A stretch of DNA of 64,000 nucleotides from Gammaproteobacteria bacterium (GTDB lineage Bacteria > Pseudomonadota > Gammaproteobacteria > Pseudomonadales > Halieaceae), in the NCBI GenBank assembly GCA_030433415.1, contig JAUIMF010000002.1:81164-145163 (forward strand), given 5' to 3'. Position numbers and translations under genes: made by a program. Within the stretch, counting starts at the first letter, position 1. The number at the start of each line of letters is the position of its first letter. A model generated the notes under the pieces. It had not been told where the DNA came from. It did not search any database and saw nothing but the letters and a program-made list of their open reading frames with translations. This document shows, piece after piece, positions 29,701-38,766 of the stretch.

Positions 29701-30411
29701 ATGAGTGAACGTACGGTACTGATCGTCGACGATGAATTTGCAATACGCGATATGTTGCGTATGGCGCTGGAGATCGTTGATTTCAAATGCATGGAAGCCG
29801 ACAACATCCAGGACGCTCACGCCATCGTGGTCGACAAGCGACCCGATATTGTCCTGCTGGACTGGATGCTGCCCGGTGGCAGTGGCATCGAGCTGCTGCG
29901 TCGCCTCAAGCGTGAAGAGGCCACGCGCGAAATCCCCGTGATCATGCTCACGGCCAAGACCACGGAAGACAACGTCATCCAGGGGCTGGAGGTCGGTGCT
30001 GACGATTACATCACCAAACCATTCGCTCCGCGTGAGCTGATCGCGCGCATCAAGGCGTTGCTGCGTCGCTCGGGCGGGGGCGAATCCGCCGATCGTATGC
30101 AGGTCGCCAAGCTGGTGCTGGACAGCCGCAGTCGCCGCGTATTCCTGGACGACGAGCCCCTCGATATGGGGCCGACAGAATTCAATCTGCTGCAGTTTTT
30201 CATGTCCCACCCGGAGCGCGCCTACAGCCGCAATCAGTTGCTGGACCAGGTCTGGGGGGCCAACGTGTACGTCGAAGAGCGCACGGTGGACGTGCATATC
30301 CGGCGCCTTCGCAAGGCCCTGCAGTCGGGTGAGCTCGACTACGCCGGGCTGATCCAGACTGTGCGTGGCACGGGTTATCGCTTTTCCTCCCGCGGGGTCC
30401 CCGCGGGGTGA
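29701..30411 (+). CDS. phoB: Phosphate regulon response regulator PhoB
   Basis: The 236-residue OmpR-family regulator has a receiver domain with acidic pocket D10-D11, phospho-acceptor D54 in IVLLDWMLPG, T83 and K105 regions (MLTAK, TKPFAP). Its C-terminal winged helix has MGPTEFNLLQFFMSHP and VDVHIRRLRKAL. Phosphorylated PhoB binds Pho boxes and activates phosphate acquisition genes. The ATG at 29701 is preceded by GGAAG. It is followed by phoR with a GTGA overlap and by the whole pst-phoU set. Confidence 0.97.
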   Translation: MSERTVLIVDDEFAIRDMLRMALEIVDFKCMEADNIQDAHAIVVDKRPDIVLLDWMLPGGSGIELLRRLKREEATREIPVIMLTAKTTEDNVIQGLEVGADDYITKPFAPRELIARIKALLRRSGGGESADRMQVAKLVLDSRSRRVFLDDEPLDMGPTEFNLLQFFMSHPERAYSRNQLLDQVWGANVYVEERTVDVHIRRLRKALQSGELDYAGLIQTVRGTGYRFSSRGVPAG

Positions 30412-31688
30412 GTCTGTCCGGCAGTTGGCGCGCCGAACTGCGCAAGCTGCTGGCGGTTCTTGCCGCTTCGGCGGTGCTTGGCTGGGCCACGGGGCTCACT
30501 ATCCATATGCTCTGCCTGGGCCTGGCATTGGTCACGGGCTTTTGGCTGTTCCAGCTCTGGCGCATGCGACGCTGGCTCGAGCAACCGGATCAAGCACCTC
30601 CCGAAAGCTCCGGAATCTGGGGTCTGGTCTACGACACGATCTACGGTTTGCAGCGCGAAAACCGCGATGCCCGGGGGCGTCTGCAATCTACCGTGGACTA
30701 TCTGCGCAGTTCCTTCGCGTCGATGCGCGATGGCGTAGTTATTCTCACGCAGAGCGGGGCCATCGAATGGTGCAATGCAGCGGCGGGAGGCCTGCTGGGC
30801 CTGCAGTATCCCCGGGACCGTGGGCAGCCGCTTCTGAACCTGCTCCGCTGGCCGGCGTTTCACGACTATTTTCTTGCCGGTGACTTTCAGCAGCCGCTGC
30901 AGATACCCAGTCCCAGCAATCCCCGGCAGATTCTGCAGGTGGATATCACCACCTTTGCCGGGGGCGATTTTCTGCTCTTTGTGCGGGATGTGACGCGGGT
31001 AGTGCAGATGGAACAGATGCGCCGGGATTTCGTCGGCAACGTGTCCCACGAACTGCGCACGCCCCTGACCGTGTTCAAGGGGTATCTGGACAATCTGGGT
31101 CTGAGTCCCGTAATCGCCGAGGAACCGCGCCTGGGCCGGGCGCTGGAGCAGATGGATTCCCAGGTTGTGCGCATGGAAACGCTGCTGAGCGACCTGCTGT
31201 GGCTGAGTCGCATCGAGAGCGTGCGTGAAGAGCGCGAGACGGTGGCGGTGGATATTGCCGGAATGCTGGAGGAGTTACGCGAAGAACTCAAATCCAGTCA
31301 CCCGGATCGCCTGCTGGTGCTGGAGCTCGAGACCCGCGACACGGTGCTGGGGGATTATCGGGAACTGCGCAGTGCGGTGTCGAACCTCGTCATCAATGCG
31401 ATCAAGTACAGTGACAATCACGAGCCGGTGGTGGCCCGCTGGGAGCGTGAAGAAGACGCCCTGGTGCTGTCGGTGGTGGATCGCGGAATCGGCATCGAAG
31501 AACAGCATCTGACCCGGCTCACGGAGCGTTTTTATCGCGTGGATGAAAGTCGCAGCGCAGCGACCGGGGGCACGGGTCTGGGTCTGGCGATCGTGAAGCA
31601 CGTCGCTGCCTCCCATCGCGCAGAACTCCTCATAGAGAGCGAGCCGGGTCGGGGCAGTTGTTTCCGTTTATTGTTTCCCCAATTGTGA
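30408..31688 (+). CDS. phoR: Phosphate regulon sensor histidine kinase PhoR
   Basis: The 426-residue kinase has two N-terminal membrane helices (about 11-45) and almost no periplasmic domain. A charged linker and PAS domain follow (about 95-190, SSFASMRDGVVILTQSG), then HisKA with H214 in FVGNVSHELRTPL and an ATPase domain with NLVINAIKYS, DRGIGIEEQH and GTGLGLAIVKH. The lack of a periplasmic sensor fits signalling through the Pst complex and PhoU. GTG start overlaps the phoB stop; its stop overlaps the pstS GTG. Confidence 0.96.
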   Translation: MSLSGSWRAELRKLLAVLAASAVLGWATGLTIHMLCLGLALVTGFWLFQLWRMRRWLEQPDQAPPESSGIWGLVYDTIYGLQRENRDARGRLQSTVDYLRSSFASMRDGVVILTQSGAIEWCNAAAGGLLGLQYPRDRGQPLLNLLRWPAFHDYFLAGDFQQPLQIPSPSNPRQILQVDITTFAGGDFLLFVRDVTRVVQMEQMRRDFVGNVSHELRTPLTVFKGYLDNLGLSPVIAEEPRLGRALEQMDSQVVRMETLLSDLLWLSRIESVREERETVAVDIAGMLEELREELKSSHPDRLLVLELETRDTVLGDYRELRSAVSNLVINAIKYSDNHEPVVARWEREEDALVLSVVDRGIGIEEQHLTRLTERFYRVDESRSAATGGTGLGLAIVKHVAASHRAELLIESEPGRGSCFRLLFPQL

Positions 31689-32608
31689 GCGTAGTGGCGC
31701 AGCGTGTTCTGACTGTGTTGATTGTTCTGGGTGCAGTCTTCGCTGTTCCCGGCACGTCGACAGCCGAGGAGCACGCAACGGTTGAGGGCAAGCTACTCAG
31801 CGTTGGCTCGGACACCCTGGGGTCCCTGATGTCGCTTTGGGCCGAAATGCTGACGCGGCGTCACCCGGATGTGCTGGTGCAGGTACGGGCGATCGGTTCC
31901 GCGGCGGCACCCACGGCGCTGATTCAGGGCGCGGCGGATATCGGTCCCATGAGTCGTACCATGTCTTCATCAGAGTTGGCGGCGTTTGCGGCGCAGTACG
32001 GATATGCGCCCACGGCCGTGGCCGTCGCGCGGGATGAGGTGGCGGTCTTCGTTCACCGTGACAATCCCCTGGGCAGTATAGGAATCGCGCAGATAGACGC
32101 CGCCTTCTCCAGCACGCGGCGCTGCGGCGCGGCTACGCCTGTGAGGCAGTGGAAAGATCTTGGACTCAGCGGTGCCTGGGGAGAGCGCCCCATCAGTAGC
32201 TACGGACGCAGCACGGCATCGGGAACCTACAGCGTGTTCCGACGCCAGTTTCTGTGCGGTGGAGATTTCTCGCCAAGGCTAAATCGTCTTGTGGGTTCGT
32301 CGGCCATCGTGCATGCGGTGGCGCAGGATCGTGGTGCCATTGGCTACGCCAGTGCCGGTTACCTCAATGCCAACGTTCGTCGCCTGCAGTTGCTGGATGG
32401 TCAGGGAGAGCCCGTACAGCTGTCCCGCAGTCTGTATCTCTACCTGAACCGGGCGCCGGGTGTGCCGCTCGAGCCGATTGTTGCCGCGTTTATGAACATT
32501 GTGCTCAGTCCCGCCGGTCAACGTGAGGTGAGCAAGGCTGGCTACACCCCCCTGTCAGCCAGTGCTCGCGGCGCGTCCCGCAGCGCTTTGGGGATTGACC
32601 GTGATTGA
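31685..32608 (+). CDS. pstS: Phosphate ABC transporter substrate-binding protein PstS
   Basis: The periplasmic phosphate receptor (307 residues) has a signal peptide (MSVVAQRVLTVLIVLGAVFA, cleaved near TSTA/EE). The phosphate-binding loops are of the PBP-like type: SVGSDTLGSLMSLW, DIGPMSRTMSSSE and SSYGRSTASGTYSVFRRQF. The GTG at 31685 was chosen because it overlaps the phoR stop (GTGA) and starts directly at the signal sequence; a TTG nine codons earlier is possible. It delivers phosphate to PstCA. It is shorter and more divergent than E. coli PstS, as in marine gammaproteobacteria. Confidence 0.88.
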   Translation: MSVVAQRVLTVLIVLGAVFAVPGTSTAEEHATVEGKLLSVGSDTLGSLMSLWAEMLTRRHPDVLVQVRAIGSAAAPTALIQGAADIGPMSRTMSSSELAAFAAQYGYAPTAVAVARDEVAVFVHRDNPLGSIGIAQIDAAFSSTRRCGAATPVRQWKDLGLSGAWGERPISSYGRSTASGTYSVFRRQFLCGGDFSPRLNRLVGSSAIVHAVAQDRGAIGYASAGYLNANVRRLQLLDGQGEPVQLSRSLYLYLNRAPGVPLEPIVAAFMNIVLSPAGQREVSKAGYTPLSASARGASRSALGIDRD

Positions 32609-34703
32609 CGCGGTGACGCAGGTAACATCGCGTCGGCGTCGTGTCCGCGACCGTGCCGTAACGCTGGCGATCAATGTTGGCGGTGGGGGCGTTATCGCCT
32701 TGATTGTGCTGATGCTCGCCTACCTGCTCTACGTCGTCTCACCGTTTGCGGCGAACGCGGAGCTGGGCAAGGTGCTCACGATACCTTCGGGACCGGATCG
32801 CCTGCTGGCGCGGGGAGATGGACGACTTTGGATCCTGCCACGCGCGCCGGATCACGCGGTTAACCAAGAGCAGTGGCATTTGCCCGTTTCGTCGGGCCGT
32901 CGAGCGGTGCAGCTTCGTGGTGAGCAGGTGCACCTGTTCGCGCTGTTCCCCCGTCTTGCTGGTCTGGATGCCGAGTTACCGGGTACCACCGCCGCCCAGT
33001 GGTTGAGCGTGGTGGATACACCGGGCATTGAACCGCAGACCCTGGCTATGGACAGCGCTGATGATCGGGTGATTCTGACCTACGCGGATCGCAGCGGCGT
33101 ATTGCACGCTCTATCCATCCGATTGACCTCGACTGCGGTGTCATCCCTGGTACATCACGAGCGACCGGGCCCAGGTGCGACGGCCTTTGCGCTTCCGAAC
33201 AGCCGCAGTAACAGTGTTCTGATAGTGCATGGCGATCGCTATCTGCGTTGGCGCCTGGGCGATAGCGGCTCCACCAGACTTTTGGGAGGGCAGTTGTCGG
33301 GCCTCGATGAACCGGTGGTCACGGTGGCCTGGGGGCCAGCCCACGACACGCTGCTGGTCGCTGACAGCCTGGGATTGCTGCATCGTTTCGACGCGGTTCG
33401 TGGCAACCTGCCGCGTATGGGACCTGCGCGACAGCTGGATTTCGTGCCGCGCTGGATCGGTAGTGAGCGGGGGCGCCGGGTGGCATTCGCTGCCAGTGCA
33501 GCGGGAGACCTGTCGGTCTTTGTGCCCGGCAGCGACGAGCGCCTGTATCGCGGCAGTCTCGACGGACTGAAGGACGTCGCAGAACTCTACCTGAGCGAGA
33601 ATGGCAGGTTCCTGGTGCAGGCGGGGGAGGGGCAACTGCTGCGCTGGAAGCTGACCAATGTCTATCCCGAAACCGGCTGGCGCAGTCTTTGGCAGAGACA
33701 GTGGTTTGCGGCCTACGATGCACCGGCGCACATCTGGCATCCCGATGGTGATGGTGTGGCGGGGCTGTCAAAGTACTCCCTGAGTCCCCTGTTGTTCGGC
33801 ACGTTCAAGGCGGCAATCTACGGTATGTTGCTGGCGCTCCCCATTGCTCTGGGCTGCGCAGTTTATGTCGGCTACTTTCTTGCGCCGCGGCTGCGCAATC
33901 GTTTCAAACCCGCCATCGAAATGTTGGAGGCGTTTCCGACGGTGGTGCTGGGGTTTTTGGCCGGGCTCTGGCTCGCGCCGCTACTGCTGAAGTATCTGAC
34001 GTTGGTCCTGCTTCTGCCACTGCTACTGATCGGTGCGCCGCTGCTGCTCGCTGCGTTACATCTGGCGCTACAGTATCTGTCACCCCGTTTCATGCGCCGG
34101 CCTCCACGCCTCGCACTCGTGGCGGTGGTGTACCTGGCGGGTATTGCCGGGCTTTCGCACTACGGTGATGCCCTGACACTCTGGCTGTTTGGCGGGTCTG
34201 TGCAGGACTGGATGTGGGAAGCTATTGGCCTGCCTTACGACCAGCGTAATGCGCTGCTTGTGGGTATGGCCATGGGCCTTGCGATCATGCCGACGATGTT
34301 CACGCTGGTAGAAGACGCGATTCATGCAGTGCCCCGGGCTCTCAGTGACGGCAGCCTGGCGCTGGGGGCCACGCGCTGGCAGTCCCTGGCACGAGTCGTG
34401 CTGCCGGCGGCGGCGCCCGCGGTGCTCTCGGCGGTGCTGATCGGCTTTGCCCGCGGCCTGGGCGAAACTATGATCGTATTGTTGGCGACGGGTAACACGC
34501 CGCTGATGGAACCGGGTATTTTCTCGGGGCTGCAAAGCCTGAGTGCGGCGGTGGCCGCGGAACTTCCCGAAGCGGCCGTGGGCGGCGTTCATTATCGGCT
34601 GCTGTTTTTGGCGGCTTTGGTGTTGTTCGCACTGACCTTTGTCTTCAATACCATCGCGGAACTCTTCCGCCAGCGCCTGCGGTACACCTATGAAGCCTAC
34701 TGA
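32601..34703 (+). CDS. pstC: Phosphate ABC transporter permease PstC (long form)
   Basis: The 700-residue permease is more than twice the E. coli length (319). After the first helix (about 28-53) comes a periplasmic region of about 330 residues. Its repeating beta-strand character (GDGRLWILPR, VTVAWGPAHDTLLVADSLG, LYLSENGRFLVQAG) suggests a WD40-like or propeller fold. The conserved permease core follows (about 390-700), with MLEAFPTVVLGFLAGL and the EAA-type loop LSDGSLALGATRWQSLARVV. Similar long PstC proteins occur in Pseudomonas relatives. GTG start overlaps the pstS end by 8 bases. Confidence 0.9.
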   Translation: MIDAVTQVTSRRRRVRDRAVTLAINVGGGGVIALIVLMLAYLLYVVSPFAANAELGKVLTIPSGPDRLLARGDGRLWILPRAPDHAVNQEQWHLPVSSGRRAVQLRGEQVHLFALFPRLAGLDAELPGTTAAQWLSVVDTPGIEPQTLAMDSADDRVILTYADRSGVLHALSIRLTSTAVSSLVHHERPGPGATAFALPNSRSNSVLIVHGDRYLRWRLGDSGSTRLLGGQLSGLDEPVVTVAWGPAHDTLLVADSLGLLHRFDAVRGNLPRMGPARQLDFVPRWIGSERGRRVAFAASAAGDLSVFVPGSDERLYRGSLDGLKDVAELYLSENGRFLVQAGEGQLLRWKLTNVYPETGWRSLWQRQWFAAYDAPAHIWHPDGDGVAGLSKYSLSPLLFGTFKAAIYGMLLALPIALGCAVYVGYFLAPRLRNRFKPAIEMLEAFPTVVLGFLAGLWLAPLLLKYLTLVLLLPLLLIGAPLLLAALHLALQYLSPRFMRRPPRLALVAVVYLAGIAGLSHYGDALTLWLFGGSVQDWMWEAIGLPYDQRNALLVGMAMGLAIMPTMFTLVEDAIHAVPRALSDGSLALGATRWQSLARVVLPAAAPAVLSAVLIGFARGLGETMIVLLATGNTPLMEPGIFSGLQSLSAAVAAELPEAAVGGVHYRLLFLAALVLFALTFVFNTIAELFRQRLRYTYEAY

Positions 34704-36120
34704 CGTGCCAGAAATTTCCGGCGCTCTCCGCGCTGGTGTGCGTCGCGCCGAACCGATGGTCTGGCTCAGCGCCGGCGCGGTAACGCTGGCCCTGATGCTG
34801 CTCGTGGGCCTGCTGTTTCTGCTTGCCAGCCGCGGTTTCAGTCACTTTTGGCCTCAGCCCCTGATATTGCTCGACAACGTCGAATCGAAGGCCCAGCTCG
34901 GAATCTTGCTGGACCGCGAACCGGTGCCTTACGCGCAGGACTATCGCCTGCTCCTGCACCTGGGTGGTGAGGATTTCTTTGACTCACCGCTGGTATGGGT
35001 AGAAGAGGCGACGCTGCGTGCACGCAGCACACCGCAGGCGGCACTGGCGATAGAACGCCGTGATCAGGGGCCACTGTTCGCCTTTGCTGAAGGTGTGGAT
35101 TACGGCGAGGCGCGCCTGGAATTGAGTGATTGGAACGTCGCCGACCAGGTGGCTGCGATCCGCAAGGTGCGGGGAACGGCGGGCAGGGTCTATCTGCGCC
35201 TGGCTTCCGGGCGACCCGTCACCTTGCCTGCCAGCGACCTGATCGAGGTTTCCTCACCCAATGCGATGAGCGGTATGGCGCGTATCCGTCACGCTTTTTC
35301 AGCGCTGGGGCGTTTTGTGCGCGAAGCGCCGCGCCGGGGCAATGTTCAGGGTGGCGTGTTCCCGGCTATTGTCGGTACCGTGCTGCTCGTGCTGTTGATG
35401 ACAGCGATCGTGGCTCCTCTGGGGGTGTTGGCGGCCGTGTACCTTCAGGAATACGCCCAGCGAGGTCCGCTGACGCGTATGGTGCGCATCGGTGTAAACA
35501 ACCTCGCGGGCGTGCCCTCCATCGTCTATGGCGTGTTCGGCCTGGGCTTCTTCGTCTATGGACTTGGGGGCAGCCTGGACCAACTCTTTTTCTCTGACTC
35601 TCTACCCGCGCCAACCCTGGGCGCTCCGGGCCTGCTGTGGGCGGCGCTTACCATGGCGCTGCTGACGCTGCCGGTGGTCATCGTGTCCACGGAAGAGGGC
35701 CTCGCCCGGGTGCCGCGCAATCTTCGCGAGGGTAGCCTGGCGCTGGGTGCGACGCGTGCCGAAGCCCTGTTTCGCGTGGTGCTGCCAGCGGCGTCCCAGG
35801 CCGTGTTAACGGGACTGATCCTGGCCGTGGCCCGGGCGACGGGGGAGGTCGCGCCCCTGATCCTGGTGGGTGTGGCCAAGTATGCTCCCGGTCTGCCCGT
35901 CAGTAGCGAGTTCCCGTTTTTGCACCTCGACCAGCAGTTCATGCACCTGGGATTCTATATTTACGATCTGGGTTTTCAGAGTCCCTCGATAGAAACAGCC
36001 GAGGGTCTCGTTTTTGCGACGGCATTGTTGCTGGTGCTCATTGTGCTTTTGCTGAACCTGGCGGCTGTTATGCTGCGCAGTCGTTTGCGAAACGCCTTTG
36101 GCACCCAGGAGCTGCGTTAG
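34690..36120 (+). CDS. pstA: Phosphate ABC transporter permease PstA (long form)
   Basis: The 476-residue permease has an extra periplasmic segment (about 60-190) between its first helix and the conserved core. The core has NNLAGVPSIVYGVFGLGFFV and the EAA loop LREGSLALGATRAEALFRVV. With PstC it forms the channel for phosphate. The ATG at 34690 lies within the end of pstC; a GTG at 34705 is an alternative. The stop abuts the pstB GTG without a gap. Confidence 0.92.
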   Translation: MKPTDVPEISGALRAGVRRAEPMVWLSAGAVTLALMLLVGLLFLLASRGFSHFWPQPLILLDNVESKAQLGILLDREPVPYAQDYRLLLHLGGEDFFDSPLVWVEEATLRARSTPQAALAIERRDQGPLFAFAEGVDYGEARLELSDWNVADQVAAIRKVRGTAGRVYLRLASGRPVTLPASDLIEVSSPNAMSGMARIRHAFSALGRFVREAPRRGNVQGGVFPAIVGTVLLVLLMTAIVAPLGVLAAVYLQEYAQRGPLTRMVRIGVNNLAGVPSIVYGVFGLGFFVYGLGGSLDQLFFSDSLPAPTLGAPGLLWAALTMALLTLPVVIVSTEEGLARVPRNLREGSLALGATRAEALFRVVLPAASQAVLTGLILAVARATGEVAPLILVGVAKYAPGLPVSSEFPFLHLDQQFMHLGFYIYDLGFQSPSIETAEGLVFATALLLVLIVLLLNLAAVMLRSRLRNAFGTQELR

Positions 36121-36942
36121 GTGAAGACCCACAGTATTGACGTGCACGCCTTGAAGCGAGCCCCGGCCCGGGCTGGCGATGACGACGTGTGCCTGCGCGT
36201 GGAGGAGCTTTCACTGCACTATCTGCGCAGCCAGAATGTTGCGCTCGAAAACGTCAGTCTTGAGATCCCCCGGCGACGCGTCACCGCATTTATCGGTCCT
36301 TCGGGTTGCGGTAAATCGAGCCTGCTGCGCTGTTTCAATCGCATGAATGACTTGATCGAAGGCAGCGTAATCAGCGGGCGTGTGAGTCTCGAGGGTGAGG
36401 ATATCTATGATCGCGGCGTCGATGTCGCCGCGCTGCGCCGCCGTGTGGGTATGGTGTTCCAGTCACCGAATCCCTTTCCAAAAAGCATCTACGAGAACGT
36501 TGCCTTCGGCCTGCGTATTCAGGGGGTGAACAAGAAGCGGGTGCTCGATGAGGAAATCGAAAAGGCTCTGCGCAATGCCGCGTTGTGGGACGAGGTCAAG
36601 GACCGCCTCGACGGTAGTGCGTTGACGCTGTCTGGCGGGCAACAGCAGCGCCTGGTGATAGCCCGGGCGATTGCGGTGCAGCCAGAAGTGCTGCTGCTGG
36701 ACGAACCGGCATCGGCGCTCGATCCCATCTCTACGCTGCGTATCGAGGAACTGATCTACGAGCTGAAAACCCGCTACACCATCGTGATCGTGACCCATAA
36801 TATGCAGCAAGCCGCGCGGGTGTCGGATATGACGGCATTCATGAACCTTGGGCGATTGGTGGAGTATGGCGAAACCGATACACTCTTCACGAATCCTCGC
36901 GAACCCCAGACCGAAGATTACATTACGGGTCGCTACGGCTGA
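36121..36942 (+). CDS. pstB: Phosphate ABC transporter ATP-binding protein PstB
   Basis: The 273-residue ATPase has Walker [10 protein letters not shown], the PstB-typical [10 protein letters not shown] and [18 protein letters not shown], signature [14 protein letters not shown], Walker [14 protein letters not shown] and the switch His in [13 protein letters not shown]. It powers phosphate import and takes part in PhoR signalling with PhoU. It starts with GTG directly after the pstA stop. A short N-terminal extension of about 25 residues precedes the first strand. Confidence 0.97.
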   Translation: MKTHSIDVHALKRAPARAGDDDVCLRVEELSLHYLRSQNVALENVSLEIPRRRVTAFIGPSGCGKSSLLRCFNRMNDLIEGSVISGRVSLEGEDIYDRGVDVAALRRRVGMVFQSPNPFPKSIYENVAFGLRIQGVNKKRVLDEEIEKALRNAALWDEVKDRLDGSALTLSGGQQQRLVIARAIAVQPEVLLLDEPASALDPISTLRIEELIYELKTRYTIVIVTHNMQQAARVSDMTAFMNLGRLVEYGETDTLFTNPREPQTEDYITGRYG

Positions 36943-36964
36943 TCCATCCATAGGGAGACTCGCC

Positions 36965-37708
36965 GTGCAGGGCGATCAGCACAGTCAGTACCGGCAACAT
37001 ATCTCGGGTCAGTTCAACGCTGAGCTCGATGCGATGAAGAACCATCTGCTCGAAATGGGCGGGTTGGTGGAGCAGCAGCTCAGTCGCGCCATTACGTCAA
37101 TTCTACAGCGTGACAGTGGCGAGGCAGAGGCGGTGATCGCCGCAGATCGCGAAATCAATACTATGGAATTGCAGATCGACGAGGAGTGCCTGCGCATTCT
37201 TGCGCGCCGGCAGCCCGCTGCGAGTGACCTGCGCCTGGTGCTCGCCGTGGCCAAGTCCACCACGGACCTGGAGCGTATCGGTGACGAGGCCTCCAAGGTC
37301 GCCCGGCAGGCGATCCACCTGTCTGAATTACCGCCATCAGCGTCGGGGGTAAACGAGATTCGTCAGTTGGGTTCGCATGTGGGCGCGATGCTGCGCGACA
37401 CCCTCGACAGCTTTGCGCGGCTGGATGTCGGGCGGGCCATTGATGTGGTGTTGGACGACAATCGCGTCGACGAGGAGTATGACGCCGCCATGGCGTCCCT
37501 TGAAACGTACATGCGCCAGGACCCGGCCCATATCCGCTCGGTGCTCTTCGAAATGTGGGCGCTGCGTGGTCTGGAGCGCATAGGGGACCACGCGACAAAT
37601 ATTGCTGAGCACGTGGTCTATCTGGTCGAGGGCGTTGATGTTCGCCATATGCGCATGGATGAACTCCGTGCACTGAAGGCGTCGGTAAGCGTGAGGCCAG
37701 GGCTATGA
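36965..37708 (+). CDS. phoU: Phosphate signalling regulator PhoU
   Basis: The 247-residue PhoU has two three-helix repeats, each with its metal-binding signature (DLERIGDEASKVARQAI in the first half, GLERIGDHATNIAEHVVY in the second). PhoU restrains PhoR kinase activity when phosphate is plentiful. The GTG at 36965 has AGGGAGA upstream and matches the family N-terminus (SQYRQHISGQFNAEL). The end overlaps the hisC ATG (ATGA), an unusual join of phosphate regulation to histidine biosynthesis. Confidence 0.96.
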   Translation: MQGDQHSQYRQHISGQFNAELDAMKNHLLEMGGLVEQQLSRAITSILQRDSGEAEAVIAADREINTMELQIDEECLRILARRQPAASDLRLVLAVAKSTTDLERIGDEASKVARQAIHLSELPPSASGVNEIRQLGSHVGAMLRDTLDSFARLDVGRAIDVVLDDNRVDEEYDAAMASLETYMRQDPAHIRSVLFEMWALRGLERIGDHATNIAEHVVYLVEGVDVRHMRMDELRALKASVSVRPGL

Positions 37709-38766
37709 GCCGGCGTTTCTGGAACGAGCTCGTCGAGCGCCTTGAGCCCTATGTGCCTGGGGAGCAGCCGCAGGTCTCCAATCTGCTCAAGCTCAATACC
37801 AATGAGGCGGCGTACGCTCCATCGCCGCGGGTGCTGGATGCGCTCGCTTCGGTGGACGGCGATGATTTGCTGCGGTATCCCGACCCCCGGTCGCGGGTGC
37901 TCTGCCAATCCATCGCCGCGTACCACGGGCTGCGCGAGGATCAGGTATTTGTCGGCAACGGATCTGACGAGGTGCTCGCGCACGTTTTTCAGGGGCTGCT
38001 CAAGCAGCAGCGTGAACTGTTGTTTCCCGACATCAGTTACAGTTTTTACCCCGTGTGGGCGCAGTTGTATGGCATTCACTACCGCCAGGTGGCACTGGAC
38101 GGGGAATTTGCGATCCGTTCTCAGGACTATTCCAGTTCAGCTGCCGCGGTGATCCTGCCCAATCCCAATGCCCCCACGGGCCGACTGCTGGAGCTGGATG
38201 AATTGCGGGAGTTTCTCGCCGCGAAGAATCGTCTTCTCGTGGTGGATGAGGCCTATATCGATTTTGGTGGCGACACAGCCGTGCCACTGTTGGCGGAGTA
38301 CGACAATCTTTTGATCGTGCGGACCCTGTCCAAGTCCCGCTCCCTGGCGGGGCTGCGCGTGGGGTATGCCATGGGTTCGCCCGAACTCATCGAAGCCTTG
38401 GTGCGTGTCAAAGACAGCTTTAACTCCTATCCCCTGGATGTGGTGGCCCAGCGCGCCGCGGTGGCGTCGTTCGCGGACGATGCCTGGTTCAAGGACTGCT
38501 GCCAGCGGGTTATCAACAGCCGTGAAATGCTATGCGCCGGGTTGGAGAAGCTGGATTTCGAAGTGCTGCCGTCGGGGGCAAATTTTGTTTTCTGTCGCCA
38601 TCGACGTGTGGCCGGCAAGGCGCTGTTTGACGCATTGCGTCAGCGCGGCATTATTGTGCGGCGGTGGGACAGGGAACGCATCAACGATTACCTGCGCATC
38701 AGTGTAGGTACGGATGCCCAGATGGAGCGACTCCTGCAGAGTCTCGAGGAAATCCTCGCCAGTTAG
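37705..38766 (+). CDS. hisC: Histidinol-phosphate aminotransferase HisC
   Basis: This class II PLP aminotransferase of 353 residues converts imidazole-acetol phosphate to histidinol phosphate. Motifs are KLNTNEAAYAPSP, GNGSDEVLAH, NPNAPTGRL, DEAYIDFGG, the PLP lysine K210 in RTLSKSRSLAGLRVGYA, and the C-terminal R in LRISVGTDAQMERLL. It is separated from other his genes and overlaps phoU by four bases, so it may be co-transcribed with the pst operon. Tyrosine/phenylalanine aminotransferase side activity is possible in this family. Confidence 0.93.
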   Translation: MSRRFWNELVERLEPYVPGEQPQVSNLLKLNTNEAAYAPSPRVLDALASVDGDDLLRYPDPRSRVLCQSIAAYHGLREDQVFVGNGSDEVLAHVFQGLLKQQRELLFPDISYSFYPVWAQLYGIHYRQVALDGEFAIRSQDYSSSAAAVILPNPNAPTGRLLELDELREFLAAKNRLLVVDEAYIDFGGDTAVPLLAEYDNLLIVRTLSKSRSLAGLRVGYAMGSPELIEALVRVKDSFNSYPLDVVAQRAAVASFADDAWFKDCCQRVINSREMLCAGLEKLDFEVLPSGANFVFCRHRRVAGKALFDALRQRGIIVRRWDRERINDYLRISVGTDAQMERLLQSLEEILAS

